DNA of 64,000 nucleotides from Rhodospirillales bacterium. Its GTDB lineage: Bacteria; Pseudomonadota; Alphaproteobacteria; Rhodospirillales; UBA2165. Below are positions 17,183-26,291 of the stretch, piece by piece. Every line of letters starts with the position of its first letter. Position 1 is the stretch's first letter. The position numbers and the translations under genes were made by a program. Under the pieces are notes generated by a model. That model saw only the letters and a list, made by a program, of their open reading frames with translations. It ran no database searches and was not told where the DNA came from. Where the stretch lies: positions 130,807 to 194,806 of the forward strand of contig JAJDXO010000026.1 in assembly GCA_022823235.1 (NCBI GenBank), read 5' to 3'.

Positions 17183-18310
17183 TCACCAGCGGACGGGGCC
17201 GAGGTCGACGCCCAGCGCCAGCTTGCCGTAGACCGAGGCATTGATGTCCCAGTTGAGCACCAGTTGAGCGGCCCCGGCATGAACGTCGCGAAACTGCTGC
17301 TGGAGGGCGCCGTCGAGGAACAGTGCCTGGGCGCCCGCGGCATAAAACAGACGGTCGACGGCGCGCCTGGCCAATATGGTGCCGAAGGCCATGTCCCGCT
17401 TGTTTACGGCCATCAGTTCCCGGCTCAGCTCCGGATTTTCCTCGAGGTAGGCGGCGGACGCGGCTAGATCCTCCCGCATGATGCGCTTCGCCGCATCCAG
17501 TTCCGCGGCCGATTCGGCTATGCGCAACTGAAGACTTTGAAAGGAGGCTATTTTTTCGCCGAACCGCGAGGAGCGCTCCCGCATCCCGCGGCAAAGTTCG
17601 TCAAGGGCGCCCGTCGCCGCGCCGATGCAGACGGCCGCCAGCACGAACCCGTTCGCGGAAAATTGCGGCATTCTGTACATCGGAGCGTCGTAATGATTTC
17701 CCCATTCCCGGGTCAAAGCGGTTCTATGCCGCGGAACGAATACATCCTCGACCCGGAGCGATTTGCTGCCGGTTCCCGCCATTCCATAAACCCGCCAGTC
17801 ATCGAGGATCGTCCGATCCTTCCCGGGGATGAGATGAAACCTGGGGTTCGAGCCGTCCTTTTGACGCGCCGTCAACACATGCCAGTCCGCATGATCGCAG
17901 CCGCTCGAAAATTGAAACTCCCCGGTCAGCCGGTAACCGCCCTCGACTTCCGTGGATATGGCGGCCGGACCGTTTCCGGAACAAATGAGGGCTGTGTCGT
18001 TCTCTCCCCAAACTTCCTCTTGAGCGGCCATCGGCAGGTTCGCCACGCGATGATTGAACTCGTTGAAAACCGCGCAGACCCAAGCGGTCGACGCGCAACC
18101 CTTGGCCAATTCCGCGATGACCTCGCATAACGAATGCCACGCCAACTCGCGGCCGCCGAATTTTTTCGGCTGGGTCATTCTGGTGAGGCCGCAAGCGATC
18201 AGGTCGGCAACCGTTTCCGGAGGAACCCGCCGTTCGGCCTCACACCGGCCGGAACGGTCGCGCAGCCCGGGAATCAGGTCTCGGGCGGCCTCGAGCAACT
18301 CGGTGTTCAT
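17183..18310 (-). CDS. Acyl-CoA dehydrogenase-fold flavin monooxygenase (HsaA-like), second copy
   Basis: A 375-residue paralogue of the protein at 5719-6939. It shares ARDLIPGLRDRSGRCEAERRVP, QPKKFGGRELAWHSLCEV, SGCDHADWHVL and the GMAGTGSKSLRVEDVFVPRHR beta-domain turn. The chain is slightly shorter in the C-terminal helices (FYAAGAQALFLDGALQQQFRDVHAGAAQ). It is the last gene of an apparent operon dctP-dctQ-dctM-hydrolase-monooxygenase. Co-transcription with a TRAP transporter suggests that it attacks the imported carboxylate-type compound. No flavin reductase gene is nearby. Confidence 0.8.
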   Translation of the reverse strand: MNTELLEAARDLIPGLRDRSGRCEAERRVPPETVADLIACGLTRMTQPKKFGGRELAWHSLCEVIAELAKGCASTAWVCAVFNEFNHRVANLPMAAQEEVWGENDTALICSGNGPAAISTEVEGGYRLTGEFQFSSGCDHADWHVLTARQKDGSNPRFHLIPGKDRTILDDWRVYGMAGTGSKSLRVEDVFVPRHRTALTREWGNHYDAPMYRMPQFSANGFVLAAVCIGAATGALDELCRGMRERSSRFGEKIASFQSLQLRIAESAAELDAAKRIMREDLAASAAYLEENPELSRELMAVNKRDMAFGTILARRAVDRLFYAAGAQALFLDGALQQQFRDVHAGAAQLVLNWDINASVYGKLALGVDLGPVRW

Positions 18311-18316
18311 TCCGGT

Positions 18317-19201
18317 CTACCGGTCCTTCCGCACCGGAAAAAACCGGTCCAGCCACATCTTGATGATCAGGGGCGATTGAGGGTTTTTGCCCGACAGGGG
18401 GAAGTGATCCTCTCCGGCCGTCAGATAGAGTTCCGTCGGCTGTCCCGCCCGCCTGAAAACCTCGTAGGATTCGGACGCCGGCACCACCTGATCCGCGGCC
18501 GGGTGGATGAGCAGGAAAGGCCGGGGGGCGATTTCGGCGACGTAGTCCTCGGTCCGCGACTCGTACATGCTCTGCGCGGTTTCGTACGAAAACTCCATCA
18601 GCGCGCCGGGGCCCAGATGGGTGCGCAGCGCTTCGGGAATGGGAACGATATCGAAGCGGGAGATCTTCCGCGTCTCCCCGGTTTCCCGATAATGCCGTTT
18701 CGCCTCGTCCAGCCTGTCGAGAAAGGCGCGGAAGGCGCCGGGCGCCGAATGCATGGCCCGGAAGGTCCGCGCCCCGTCCCCGAAGCCGCCGGACCCGATG
18801 ACCGCCGCAACCCGTTCATCGGTTCCGGCCCGGAAGGCGACGCAGGCACCCATGCTGTCGCCATAGAGGCCGATGCGCTCCGCGTCCACCGCGTCATGGG
18901 CGGCCAGGAAATTCACGGCGGCGATGGCGTCGCGGACTTCCTCCTCGACAATCAACCGGCCGCGTTCGCCCTCGCTCTCACCGCAGCCGCGGAAATCGAT
19001 CCTGAGCGCGACGTACCCCCAGTCGCACAGAATACGGGCTTGCGCCCGGTGTTCCGGGCCATCCTTGTAGCCGCCGAAACCATGCATGACGACGAAGGCC
19101 GGGCGCCGTTCGCCCGGGGCCGGCGTATCGGGCACATGCAGGACGCCCGAAAGCTTTAGTCCGTCCGAGTTGAACTCGACGTTCGTTTCGCTGGCCGCCA
19201 T
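18317..19201 (-). CDS. Alpha/beta hydrolase, dipeptidyl-peptidase-like
   Basis: A 294-residue alpha/beta hydrolase. The oxyanion region is VMHGFGGYKDG, the domain proceeds through LRIDFRGCGES, and the nucleophile elbow is GLYGDSMGA (Ser). The acid/His region follows in LIHPAADQVVPASESYEVF and TAGEDHFPL. The sequence closely parallels the protein at 31617-32486 over its whole length, including the unusual insertion with ETGETRKISRFDIVPIPEALR. This identifies two paralogues serving two catabolic operons. The substrate is unknown: an ester, amide or C-C hydrolase is possible. Confidence 0.85.
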   Translation of the reverse strand: MAASETNVEFNSDGLKLSGVLHVPDTPAPGERRPAFVVMHGFGGYKDGPEHRAQARILCDWGYVALRIDFRGCGESEGERGRLIVEEEVRDAIAAVNFLAAHDAVDAERIGLYGDSMGACVAFRAGTDERVAAVIGSGGFGDGARTFRAMHSAPGAFRAFLDRLDEAKRHYRETGETRKISRFDIVPIPEALRTHLGPGALMEFSYETAQSMYESRTEDYVAEIAPRPFLLIHPAADQVVPASESYEVFRRAGQPTELYLTAGEDHFPLSGKNPQSPLIIKMWLDRFFPVRKDR

Positions 19202-19294
19202 TTATTTTCTCCCCGGCTGCAACGCCGCCCTGGTCCGGCCCGAACGGCCCAGGGCTTTCGCGCGCACGGCGCATCAGCGGGGCATCTCCTTAAG

Positions 19295-20608
19295 CTAATT
19301 GAACATCAAATTCGGCAGCCACAAGGCGACCGCGGGAAAGAAAATAACGATCGCCACCCGCACGATATCCGCGGCGAAGAAGGGCCCGATCCCCTTGAAG
19401 ATCGTCGTCAGGGGCACTTCGGGCAGCATCGATTTCAGGATGAATACGTTCAGGCCGATGGGCGGGGTAATCAGGCTCATTTCGACCACCATCACCAGCA
19501 CGATGCCCCACCAGATCAGCACATCGTGAAATCCGAAATCCAACGCCGATATGACCGGGACGAATATCGGCACCGTCAGAAAGATCATCGCAATGCCCTC
19601 GATGAACATTCCGAGAATGATGTAGAAGCCGATGATGACGAATATGACCTGAATGGGCGTTGCGTTCAAGCTGTCGATGAAGCCGAGGACCGCTTCCGGC
19701 AGGCCGGACAGGTTTACGAACTGATTGAGAATCAGGGTGCCGAAGGCGACGGTGAAGATAATCGTCGTGGTGCGTGCCCCTTCGACCAGCGACTCATACA
19801 GGATGCGCCACGACATTTTCTTGCGGACGATGGCGAAGACCAATGCGCCCGCCGCGCCGATTCCGCCCGCCTCGGTCGATGTGAAGATGCCGAAAAAGAT
19901 CCCGCCCATGATCAGCAAAAACAGGAACAGGACGCCCCATACCCTGTAGAGGGAGGAAAGGCGTTCACGCCAACCGGACTTTTCCGCCCGCGGGCCGAGA
20001 TGCGGCCAAAATGTCGTGATCAGCAGAATTACGCCGATATAGGCACTCACCGTAAGCAGCCCCGGGACGACGCCGGCCATGAACAGTTTGGCGATGTCCT
20101 CTTCGGTCAGCAGGCCGTAGATGATCAACGCGCCGGATGGGGGGATGAGGATGCCCATGGTGCCGCCGGCCGCCACGGTTCCGGACGAGACCGAATCCGC
20201 GTAGCCGTATTTGCGCATGGACGGGATCGCGACCTTCGCCATGGTCGCCGCGGTGGCGGCGGAGGAACCGGAAACGGCGGCGAACCCGCCGCAGGCCGCG
20301 ACGGTGGCCATGGCCAGTCCGCCCCGGAAATGGCCGAGCCACCGGAAGGAGGCTTCGTACAGATCGTCGGACAGCGCCGCGCGGGAAACGAACACGCCCA
20401 TCAATATGAACAGCGGCAAAACGGAAAATGAGAAGTTGAGGCCTAGGTCGATAATCTGCTGCCCGGCGATATTCATGGCCGCCGTAATGCCGTTCGGGTG
20501 GACGACGGCTATCCCGAATAGACCGACAATCATCAGGGTCATGCCCAGCGGGTAGCCCAGGAAGAGGAGGACCAGAATGACGACGATGCCGATGAGCGCT
20601 ATTTCCAA
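19295..20608 (-). CDS. dctM: TRAP transporter large permease
   Basis: A 437-residue DctM-type membrane subunit of normal length with about 12 hydrophobic segments. Diagnostic stretches are FILMGVFVSRAALSDDLYEASFRWLG, the GCNGG-like cluster ACGGFAAVSGSSAATAATMAKVAIPSM, GTMGILIPPSGALIIYG, and the late MSLITPPIGLNVFILKSM. It forms the sodium-coupled channel that takes substrate from DctP. It is preceded by dctQ at a 36-bp gap and followed by the hydrolase gene. Confidence 0.93.
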   Translation of the reverse strand: MEIALIGIVVILVLLFLGYPLGMTLMIVGLFGIAVVHPNGITAAMNIAGQQIIDLGLNFSFSVLPLFILMGVFVSRAALSDDLYEASFRWLGHFRGGLAMATVAACGGFAAVSGSSAATAATMAKVAIPSMRKYGYADSVSSGTVAAGGTMGILIPPSGALIIYGLLTEEDIAKLFMAGVVPGLLTVSAYIGVILLITTFWPHLGPRAEKSGWRERLSSLYRVWGVLFLFLLIMGGIFFGIFTSTEAGGIGAAGALVFAIVRKKMSWRILYESLVEGARTTTIIFTVAFGTLILNQFVNLSGLPEAVLGFIDSLNATPIQVIFVIIGFYIILGMFIEGIAMIFLTVPIFVPVISALDFGFHDVLIWWGIVLVMVVEMSLITPPIGLNVFILKSMLPEVPLTTIFKGIGPFFAADIVRVAIVIFFPAVALWLPNLMFN

Positions 20609-20644
20609 GGGCGTTCCCTCCCGGCGCCCGCGTCGGCCGCGGGT

Positions 20645-21196
20645 CTAGACCAGGCTTTCCTTGTTGGTTTCGTCTTCCGGATCGCCGCCGGCCCGGATGT
20701 AGCGCCAGACCACACCAAGAAAAAGCAGGATCGCAATTCCGGTCAGCCCAGCCAGGGCCAGTACGACCGGCGCCTGCGGCACGTCCAGGTAGTGCGACAG
20801 GTACTGGACCTCGTACATGCCGTAGCCCTGGTCCCACAACAGCAGTCCGACGAGACCGAGAAAAACAAGTGTTCCGATCAGCACGGCGAGCCTTTGGACA
20901 AACCGAACCGGTCCCTTGTAGAAATTTTCGAACATGCCGACGGTGATGTGGACCCGGTCCTTGGTCACCAGGGGAAAGGCCGTGAATATGGTCAGGCCCA
21001 ACATGAATGCGATGATCTCGGACGCACCGTAGATTGGCGAGTTAAGGAAATACCGGGCCACCACATCGGCGAATGTGAGCGCCATCATGGAGAACAGCAG
21101 CAAGGCCGAGAGGGCCGTCAGCAACGTGGTTACGAAGTTGCGGCCGCCCGGCGACCGGTTCGCGCTGCCGCCCGGTATTCCTCCACCGTCGCTCAT
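20645..21196 (-). CDS. dctQ: TRAP transporter small permease
   Basis: A 183-residue DctQ protein with four predicted transmembrane helices. The second helix region reads VARYFLNSPIYGASEIIAFML, matching the conserved R-Y-x-x-x-x-P-x-x-x-x-x-E motif, and VTKDRVHITVGMF is also typical. It pairs with DctM to form the membrane complex. A strong hairpin separates it from dctP upstream. Confidence 0.9.
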   Translation of the reverse strand: MSDGGGIPGGSANRSPGGRNFVTTLLTALSALLLFSMMALTFADVVARYFLNSPIYGASEIIAFMLGLTIFTAFPLVTKDRVHITVGMFENFYKGPVRFVQRLAVLIGTLVFLGLVGLLLWDQGYGMYEVQYLSHYLDVPQAPVVLALAGLTGIAILLFLGVVWRYIRAGGDPEDETNKESLV

Positions 21197-21234
21197 CGCC
21201 TGCTCCTAATCCTCACAGAGCCTCAAAAATAAAT

Positions 21235-21274
21235 CCCCGATATCGCCCACCTCGCAGTGTACGCGATATCGGGG
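21235..21274 (-). terminator. Hairpin between dctP and dctQ
   Basis: CCCCGATATCGC (21235-21246) and GCGATATCGGGG (21263-21274) are perfect 12-bp complementary arms with a 16-nt loop. In the transcribed direction the stem lies after the dctP stop and is followed by ATTTATTTTTG. It could act as a partial terminator or RNA stabiliser favouring dctP expression. Confidence 0.75.
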
Positions 21275-21308
21275 AAGGTTGATGCAATATGTATCGAATG
21301 GACGCCGA

Positions 21309-22367
21309 TTACATTTTGGCGACCGCCGCGGCCTGCTCCTTGAAATATTTGAGAGCGGCCGCTCCATCGATACCCCGCTTGTTCGCGCGTTCAACCCATT
21401 CATCCGTGATGAAGGCCAGCCGCTTTTTCATTTCCGCGACCAACTCGGGGCTTGCCGTGTGGTATTTCGTACCGTTCTTGATGTGATCCTGGCGGGCGAA
21501 TTCTTCCTGTTTGTCCTGCATACCGCCATACCGGAAGGCCGTTTTCTCCGTGGATGCCGCATCGATGATCCTGCGATGCTCCTCGGACAGGCCGTCGTAC
21601 ACTTTCTTGTTCATGATGAACGACCAGGAAATGTTGCCGAGTTTGCCGGGCACCTCGGTCACGTGCTTCACATAACGGCCGGCCCTGAACACGAAGGTCG
21701 TCGCGTTCGGATACATGGCGCCGTCGACAATTCCCTTGGACATCATTTCGAAGATTTTGATGCCGGGCGCAACGACGGCGGTCGCCCCCAACGCGTCGAG
21801 GGTGAATTTCGGGCGGCCCGGATCGCCCTGCATCTTCATGCCCTTGAAGGCGGATATGGATGTGAGCGGCTCCTTCAAGCTGTGCAGGACATGGCCGGCA
21901 AGCGCATAGGGCATCAGCAAATGCATGCCGTTGTCGTCGTATTCCCGGGCCTTCGCGAAATATTTGTTGTAGGTCCGGGTCACGGCGACGGAGGACGCCT
22001 CCGAACCGAAGATCACGAACGGCAGTTCGGCAATCGGCGTCAGGTGCAGAATATTCCGCTTGAAGGTGTTCGGCGTGATCGCAATGTCGGCGGAACCCTT
22101 GACAACGATATCCCATTGCCGGGGCGCCGGCGCCAAACTTGCCGTCGGCACGAATATCTTGAGCGTGCCATTGGAAGCCTTCTCGACCTCGTCGATCCAG
22201 GGCTTCATCAGTCCCGTCCAGTTGGGAGACTTGCGCGTCGTGAAATAGTTCGCGGTCAGAGTTTTGGTCTCCGCGTACGCCTCGGTAATCAGGGCCTGGG
22301 CGCTCAGAACAACCGCGGCACCCGCCACGACATACGTGGATTTTCGTAAAATGTTCTCAATTCTCAT
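21309..22367 (-). CDS. dctP: TRAP transporter substrate-binding protein
   Basis: A 352-residue DctP receptor with a signal peptide (residues 1-31, SAQALITEAYAE) and the mature start TKTLTANYFTTRKSPNWTGLMKPW. Family features are ITSISAFKGMKMQGDPGRPKFTLDALGA (binding-site Arg region) and MSKGIVDGAMYPNATTF. The gene starts the operon dctP-dctQ-dctM-hydrolase-monooxygenase. The promoter region contains ATAAT-N5-ATTATGGAA at 22464-22482, also present between the LysR gene at 29604 and its divergent neighbour, suggesting shared LysR control. The ligand is unknown. Confidence 0.9.
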   Translation of the reverse strand: MRIENILRKSTYVVAGAAVVLSAQALITEAYAETKTLTANYFTTRKSPNWTGLMKPWIDEVEKASNGTLKIFVPTASLAPAPRQWDIVVKGSADIAITPNTFKRNILHLTPIAELPFVIFGSEASSVAVTRTYNKYFAKAREYDDNGMHLLMPYALAGHVLHSLKEPLTSISAFKGMKMQGDPGRPKFTLDALGATAVVAPGIKIFEMMSKGIVDGAMYPNATTFVFRAGRYVKHVTEVPGKLGNISWSFIMNKKVYDGLSEEHRRIIDAASTEKTAFRYGGMQDKQEEFARQDHIKNGTKYHTASPELVAEMKKRLAFITDEWVERANKRGIDGAAALKYFKEQAAAVAKM

Positions 22368-22463
22368 GATTCCAATCCCAAATTATGAAGCCGGAGTTCT
22401 TGTTATGCCGGCTATTAAACAGCGTCGGTTATTTAACGTCCAATAATGAAATTAGCTCCCGCC

Positions 22464-22482
22464 ATAATCCCTGATTATGGAA
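22464..22482. promoter_or_regulatory. Putative LysR box upstream of dctP
   Basis: ATAAT (22464-22468), 5 nt, ATTATGGAA (22474-22482). This is a T-N11-A palindrome of LysR type, and the extended arms CCATAATC/GATTATGG pair perfectly. The same arrangement occurs at 30610-30628. Confidence 0.5.
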
Positions 22483-22555
22483 ACCGTGCGCCGGCGTTCG
22501 CCGGCGGCGGCCTCGACTTTCTTTCGCCGATCTTGATCGACCGGTTCGCATCCCC

Positions 22556-23419
22556 TCAAAAAACGATCTTGCGGGGACGCTTTTCCGGCCGGTCGCTTGG
22601 GAACGCCAAGCCGCTCACGGTCACTCCGTAATCGACCATCATTTTCGCAAGCTCGATGGCGCATCCGTAGCCCTCCAACACGGGGACCTCCCATCCCATT
22701 TCATGAAGGCGTTCCTCGACGAACGGTTTGAGCCAGAAGGAACCCGAGCAGCCGAACATGACCACGTCCGCGCCATCCTCTTCGATCGCGCTGACGGCCT
22801 CCGCGACCGCGCGATCGACCCCCTCCGATTGCTCCCCGTCAAAGGCCTTGCGCTGTTCGTCGTGGAACGACAGTTCGTCGTTGTAATAGGGCTTGGGATG
22901 GTAGTAGCCCAAATTCCGGATGGAGGCGCAACGGTCCGTCATCCGGTGTTGGACGACCAGATTATGGTAGTACATGTTGTGAACGTCCGAGAAGTCGATG
23001 ACGACGAACTTATTGCCGAGAATTGATGCGAAGTGCATCTGGGAATGGGCGCAGGACGTGACGGGTATACCGTAGCGCCGTGTGAGTTCGCGGGCCTCCA
23101 TGAATCCGGGCTCGCCGCCGCCTTCCAGAATGATCGCGTTGTACCTTCCGCTCTCGCATGCCTCGCGGACGATTTCGATGCGGCCGGGTGCAACAGCCAG
23201 AAATTCCTGCCGATTTTCCACCGTCCAGTTTCCGTAAGGCGTTTCCGGTCCCGGATGCATGTCCCAATCCACATCTTCCAGGAGATGTTTGATGTTCGGA
23301 TAGTTTTGAAGACGCTCTTCCTTGGGCACGCCTTCACGGCGTTTCGGCCCTGGATAGGGGCTGTCCTCCGGCAGGCAAAAAGCGGAAACAAACAAGAACC
23401 GATATTTGCTGTCGGCCAT
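22556..23419 (-). CDS. Asp/Glu/hydantoin racemase-superfamily protein
   Basis: A 287-residue protein with the aspartate/glutamate racemase fold. The two expected catalytic cysteines appear in VTSCAHSQMHF (~residue 130) and VMFGCSGSFWL (~residue 225). LEGYGCAIELAKMMV near the end is the usual C-terminal helix. The ATG at 23419 is chosen over an upstream GTG at 23428 because AAAGGAG lies 8 nt before it. It is the last gene of a six-gene operon (LLM, CoA ligase, YCII, FMN oxidase, Gfo/Idh, racemase). Related proteins include maleate isomerase, arylmalonate decarboxylase and hydantoin racemase, so decarboxylation or isomerisation are equally possible. Confidence 0.8.
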   Translation of the reverse strand: MADSKYRFLFVSAFCLPEDSPYPGPKRREGVPKEERLQNYPNIKHLLEDVDWDMHPGPETPYGNWTVENRQEFLAVAPGRIEIVREACESGRYNAIILEGGGEPGFMEARELTRRYGIPVTSCAHSQMHFASILGNKFVVIDFSDVHNMYYHNLVVQHRMTDRCASIRNLGYYHPKPYYNDELSFHDEQRKAFDGEQSEGVDRAVAEAVSAIEEDGADVVMFGCSGSFWLKPFVEERLHEMGWEVPVLEGYGCAIELAKMMVDYGVTVSGLAFPSDRPEKRPRKIVF

Positions 23420-23478
23420 TTCATTCACTCCTTTGAAGCCTCACGGTCATTGCGTTCGCCGGTTGCGCTCTGAGGGGG

Positions 23479-24513
23479 TCACCGGGCCACCGCCGCCATT
23501 TCGCCCGACCGGGAGGATTCGACGATCGCTTCCAGAACAGCCGCGTTGTGCGCCATCTGCTCCGTCGGGATCGGGTACGGCGCCACGCCTTCGATCGCAT
23601 CCGCGAAAGCGGCAAAATTAGCGCTGACCGAATCGACGGCGGGGTATCGGACGCGGGACGTCTCGGCGTCGCCAAGCCGGTGCTTCAGATTATCCATGCT
23701 CGACAGCCTGTAGGTCGAAACGTCACTCGGCCCATAGGCCTCCGCCCATCCTTCCGAACCGGTCACCAGCAGCTTTGCGTTCATCGGCGATGCGAGGGAG
23801 CTGTTTATCGTCCCCAGTCCGCCGTCGGCGAATTTCAGCATGACCAGCATGGTATCGGGAAACGGCGCGTCGACGGTGTTTCCGGGGCTTTGCGCCATCA
23901 CCCATTGGATTTCCCCGAACAAATGAATAAAGAGATCGAGATGATGAATGCCGAGGTGCACCATGGGTCCCGCCGGCGCCTCCTCGAGGTCAAGCCGCCA
24001 CCAGGTCTCCCGATCGGGCGTGCGCGATCCGGATCGGGCCGCGCTTCCGCCGGTCCCGGCCCGTTTCGCGATGAAATCATGGGAAAGATGAGAGTCGATC
24101 GTCTTGGTCGTCCCGAGCTTCCCGGACCGGATCAACTCGTTCATGGCCAGGATCGACGGATAGAATCGCTGGTCGTGGCCGACCGCCAGCACGACACCGC
24201 TTTCATTCGCCGCCCGAATGCACCGCCCGGCATCTTCGCCCGAGAGGGCAAACGGTTTTTCCGTCAAGACATGCTTGCCGGCCCGCGCGGACCGTGTGAT
24301 TTGGTCGGCATGCAGGGTGTGCGGCGTCGCGATCGAGACCGCATCGATCCCGGGATCGTCCAGTACGTCGTCGAGGGAGCCGGTTACCGGAAATTCAAAT
24401 TCAACATCGGCGGGGTCCACGCCCTTCGCGACCTTGAAGCGGCCAGACGAGGTCGCCGATTCCACATGCCGCCTGCCCCACGTCCCCAGACCGACGACTG
24501 CAAGGTTCAGCAT
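23479..24513 (-). CDS. Gfo/Idh/MocA-family NAD(P)-dependent oxidoreductase
   Basis: A 344-residue dehydrogenase starting at the ATG at 24513, 4 bp after the previous stop. The nucleotide-binding motif is AVVGLGTWGRRH. It is followed by ISIATPHTLHADQITRSA, with VLTEKPFAL carrying the conserved Glu-Lys-Pro, and a C-terminal beta-sheet domain (MVHLGIHHLDLFIHLFGE with the catalytic-type His). Members oxidise or reduce sugar or cyclitol carbonyls and some aromatic derivatives. In this operon it could interconvert a hydroxy/keto intermediate alongside the FMN oxidase. The specific reaction is not deducible. Confidence 0.87.
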   Translation of the reverse strand: MLNLAVVGLGTWGRRHVESATSSGRFKVAKGVDPADVEFEFPVTGSLDDVLDDPGIDAVSIATPHTLHADQITRSARAGKHVLTEKPFALSGEDAGRCIRAANESGVVLAVGHDQRFYPSILAMNELIRSGKLGTTKTIDSHLSHDFIAKRAGTGGSAARSGSRTPDRETWWRLDLEEAPAGPMVHLGIHHLDLFIHLFGEIQWVMAQSPGNTVDAPFPDTMLVMLKFADGGLGTINSSLASPMNAKLLVTGSEGWAEAYGPSDVSTYRLSSMDNLKHRLGDAETSRVRYPAVDSVSANFAAFADAIEGVAPYPIPTEQMAHNAAVLEAIVESSRSGEMAAVAR

Positions 24514-24517
24514 TTCC

Positions 24518-25648
24518 CTACCCCCCGCTTTTCTCGGCCTCGTCGGCGGGATCGATGAGCGGGAAGGCGCTCGATTCACCCGGACGGCCAACCGGCGTCG
24601 ACCGGCGCAAAAATTCCGGGGTCAGTTGATCCAAAGCCGTAACGCCGAGCAGACCCATCGCGTTCCTGATTTCTTTTTCCAGCAGTTCGAGAACCCGAAT
24701 GACGCCCGCGTCGCCGCCGGCGGCGAGCCCGTAACAATAGAGCTTGCCGATGCCGACGACGTTCGCGCCGGCGGCAATCGCCTTCACGATATCCGTCCCC
24801 CGCATGAATCCGCCGTCAATCCCGATCTCGACCCGGTCGCCGGCATGTTCAACTATTTCGGGAAGGAGTTCCATCGTGCCGGGCGCATGGTCCAGCTGGC
24901 GTCCTCCGTGATTGGAGACAAAGATCGAGTCGACCCCGTGATCGACGGCCATCCCGGCATCTTCGAGCGCTGAAATTCCTTTGAGAATCAGCGGAATTCG
25001 GCTCCTCCGGCGGATCATCTCCACGTGCCGCCAGGAGAGGGCCGCCTGAAATTCCCGGCCGTATCGGGATTCGTCATTGGCCGTGGCGTGCGGATCTCCG
25101 GTCCGGAGAATTCCGTGCTCTATATTCCGCGACGAGGTCGCCGCATCGACGGTCAGGCAAAGCGCCGCATAGCCCGACGCATTGATCCGATCGACCTGAT
25201 CCATGAGCCAGCCATCGTCTCCCGTAATGTAGAGCTGATAGATGAGGGGCATGTTCGACTTCCGGCAAATCGTCCCCATCTCATGCCCGGCCGACGAGCT
25301 GATGATGGTCGTTATTCCAAACTCGTCGCCCGCGCCGACAACAGCCATGACGCCTTCCCGGTCCATTTGGACCAACGGACCCACCGGCGCCAACAGGACG
25401 GGTATTCTCTGCGCCAGACCCAGGTAGCTCGACGACGCATCCACATTGCGCACGTCCCTCAGGACCCGGGGGATCAGAGCCAGGCTGTCCAGCGCCCGGC
25501 GGTTGCGCCGCAACGTGGTCCCGGTTTCGGCGCCGCCGGCGATCAGGGACCAAGTGCCGTAGTCCAGCTTGCGGCGCGCCAGCTTCACGATCTCCGTCAG
25601 TGTCGCGATTTCCCTGATGTCCTGCTCTGCCATGATGTTCTTGCGCAT
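24518..25648 (-). CDS. FMN-dependent alpha-hydroxy-acid oxidase, second copy
   Basis: A 376-residue member of the same FMN family as 2705-3883. Seen are VLLAPVGPLVQMDREG (flavin loop), IYQLYITGD, CLTVDAATSSRN, IPLILKGISALEDAGMA (Lys), IFVSNHGGRQLDHAPGTMELLPEI (catalytic His, Arg) and GIDGGFMRGTDIVKAIAAGANVVGIGK. The active site looks complete. The start may be 25648 or the in-frame ATG at 25633. It is flanked by the YCII protein and Gfo/Idh genes with 4- to 27-bp gaps. Probably oxidises a 2-hydroxy acid; identity unknown. Confidence 0.88.
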   Translation of the reverse strand: MRKNIMAEQDIREIATLTEIVKLARRKLDYGTWSLIAGGAETGTTLRRNRRALDSLALIPRVLRDVRNVDASSSYLGLAQRIPVLLAPVGPLVQMDREGVMAVVGAGDEFGITTIISSSAGHEMGTICRKSNMPLIYQLYITGDDGWLMDQVDRINASGYAALCLTVDAATSSRNIEHGILRTGDPHATANDESRYGREFQAALSWRHVEMIRRRSRIPLILKGISALEDAGMAVDHGVDSIFVSNHGGRQLDHAPGTMELLPEIVEHAGDRVEIGIDGGFMRGTDIVKAIAAGANVVGIGKLYCYGLAAGGDAGVIRVLELLEKEIRNAMGLLGVTALDQLTPEFLRRSTPVGRPGESSAFPLIDPADEAEKSGG

Positions 25649-25675
25649 CGCGCGGCGATACCGCCGCGCCCTGGT

Positions 25676-26284
25676 TTACGTCCTCTGCCCCGGCCGGCCG
25701 CCGAAGTTGTAGCGTTCGACCAGAACGCTTTCGTACAGCCCGTTTCGATAAAACGGTTCATCCTCCAGGAACGCCATCACGGCGGCCCGGTCCGGGAGCT
25801 TGATCAGGTTGGCGCTGCCCCGCCAGATCTCGCCGGCCTCGTCCAGCATGGCGCCGCGAACGATGAAGTCGTTTTCGTCGTAGGGGGCGAAGTAATCGTT
25901 GTGGGCCGTGAGGAGTTCATTGCGGCGGTCGTTCATGCCGGGCTTGCCGGTCCCGCGGATATACCAGAACACGTCGCCGTCCTCGCGGACGAAGTCCCGC
26001 TGCAATTTTCCCAGGGGGTTCCCCCAGCGGGTGATGTTCACCTCCCCGTAGACCCCGTTCAGATTGTTGGGTTCGTTGTCGATGAAGCGGCGAACGGCTT
26101 CCCAGTCCGGGAAAGAGACGAACAGGACGCTGGACAGGAACTGTTCATTGTCGTCGGACCGGGTCGCGCCGCGGGCGATGAAGTGGTCCGCGTGATCATC
26201 GAAATATTGCCAATGATCATCCCGGGACTGCCGGCGCCGTTCCGGGTGCCGCTGGTCGTCGATCAGTTGAATATGAAAGTCCAT
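25676..26284 (-). CDS. Tandem YCII-domain protein
   Basis: A 202-residue protein made of two YCII-like ferredoxin-fold domains (about residues 1-95 and 100-200). Domain 1 reads MDFHIQLIDDQ, HADHFIARG and VLFVSFPDWEAVRRFIDNEPNNLNGVYGEVNI. Domain 2 reads ENDFIVRGAMLDEAG and ANLIKLPDRAAVMAFLEDEPFYRNGLYESVLVERYNF. The start is the ATG at 26284, 7 bp after the CoA ligase stop. YCII proteins are often small dechlorinases, lyases or isomerases in aromatic degradation. The internal duplication is less usual. The exact role is unknown. Confidence 0.78.
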   Translation of the reverse strand: MDFHIQLIDDQRHPERRRQSRDDHWQYFDDHADHFIARGATRSDDNEQFLSSVLFVSFPDWEAVRRFIDNEPNNLNGVYGEVNITRWGNPLGKLQRDFVREDGDVFWYIRGTGKPGMNDRRNELLTAHNDYFAPYDENDFIVRGAMLDEAGEIWRGSANLIKLPDRAAVMAFLEDEPFYRNGLYESVLVERYNFGGRPGQRT

Positions 26285-26291
26285 GGCCCGG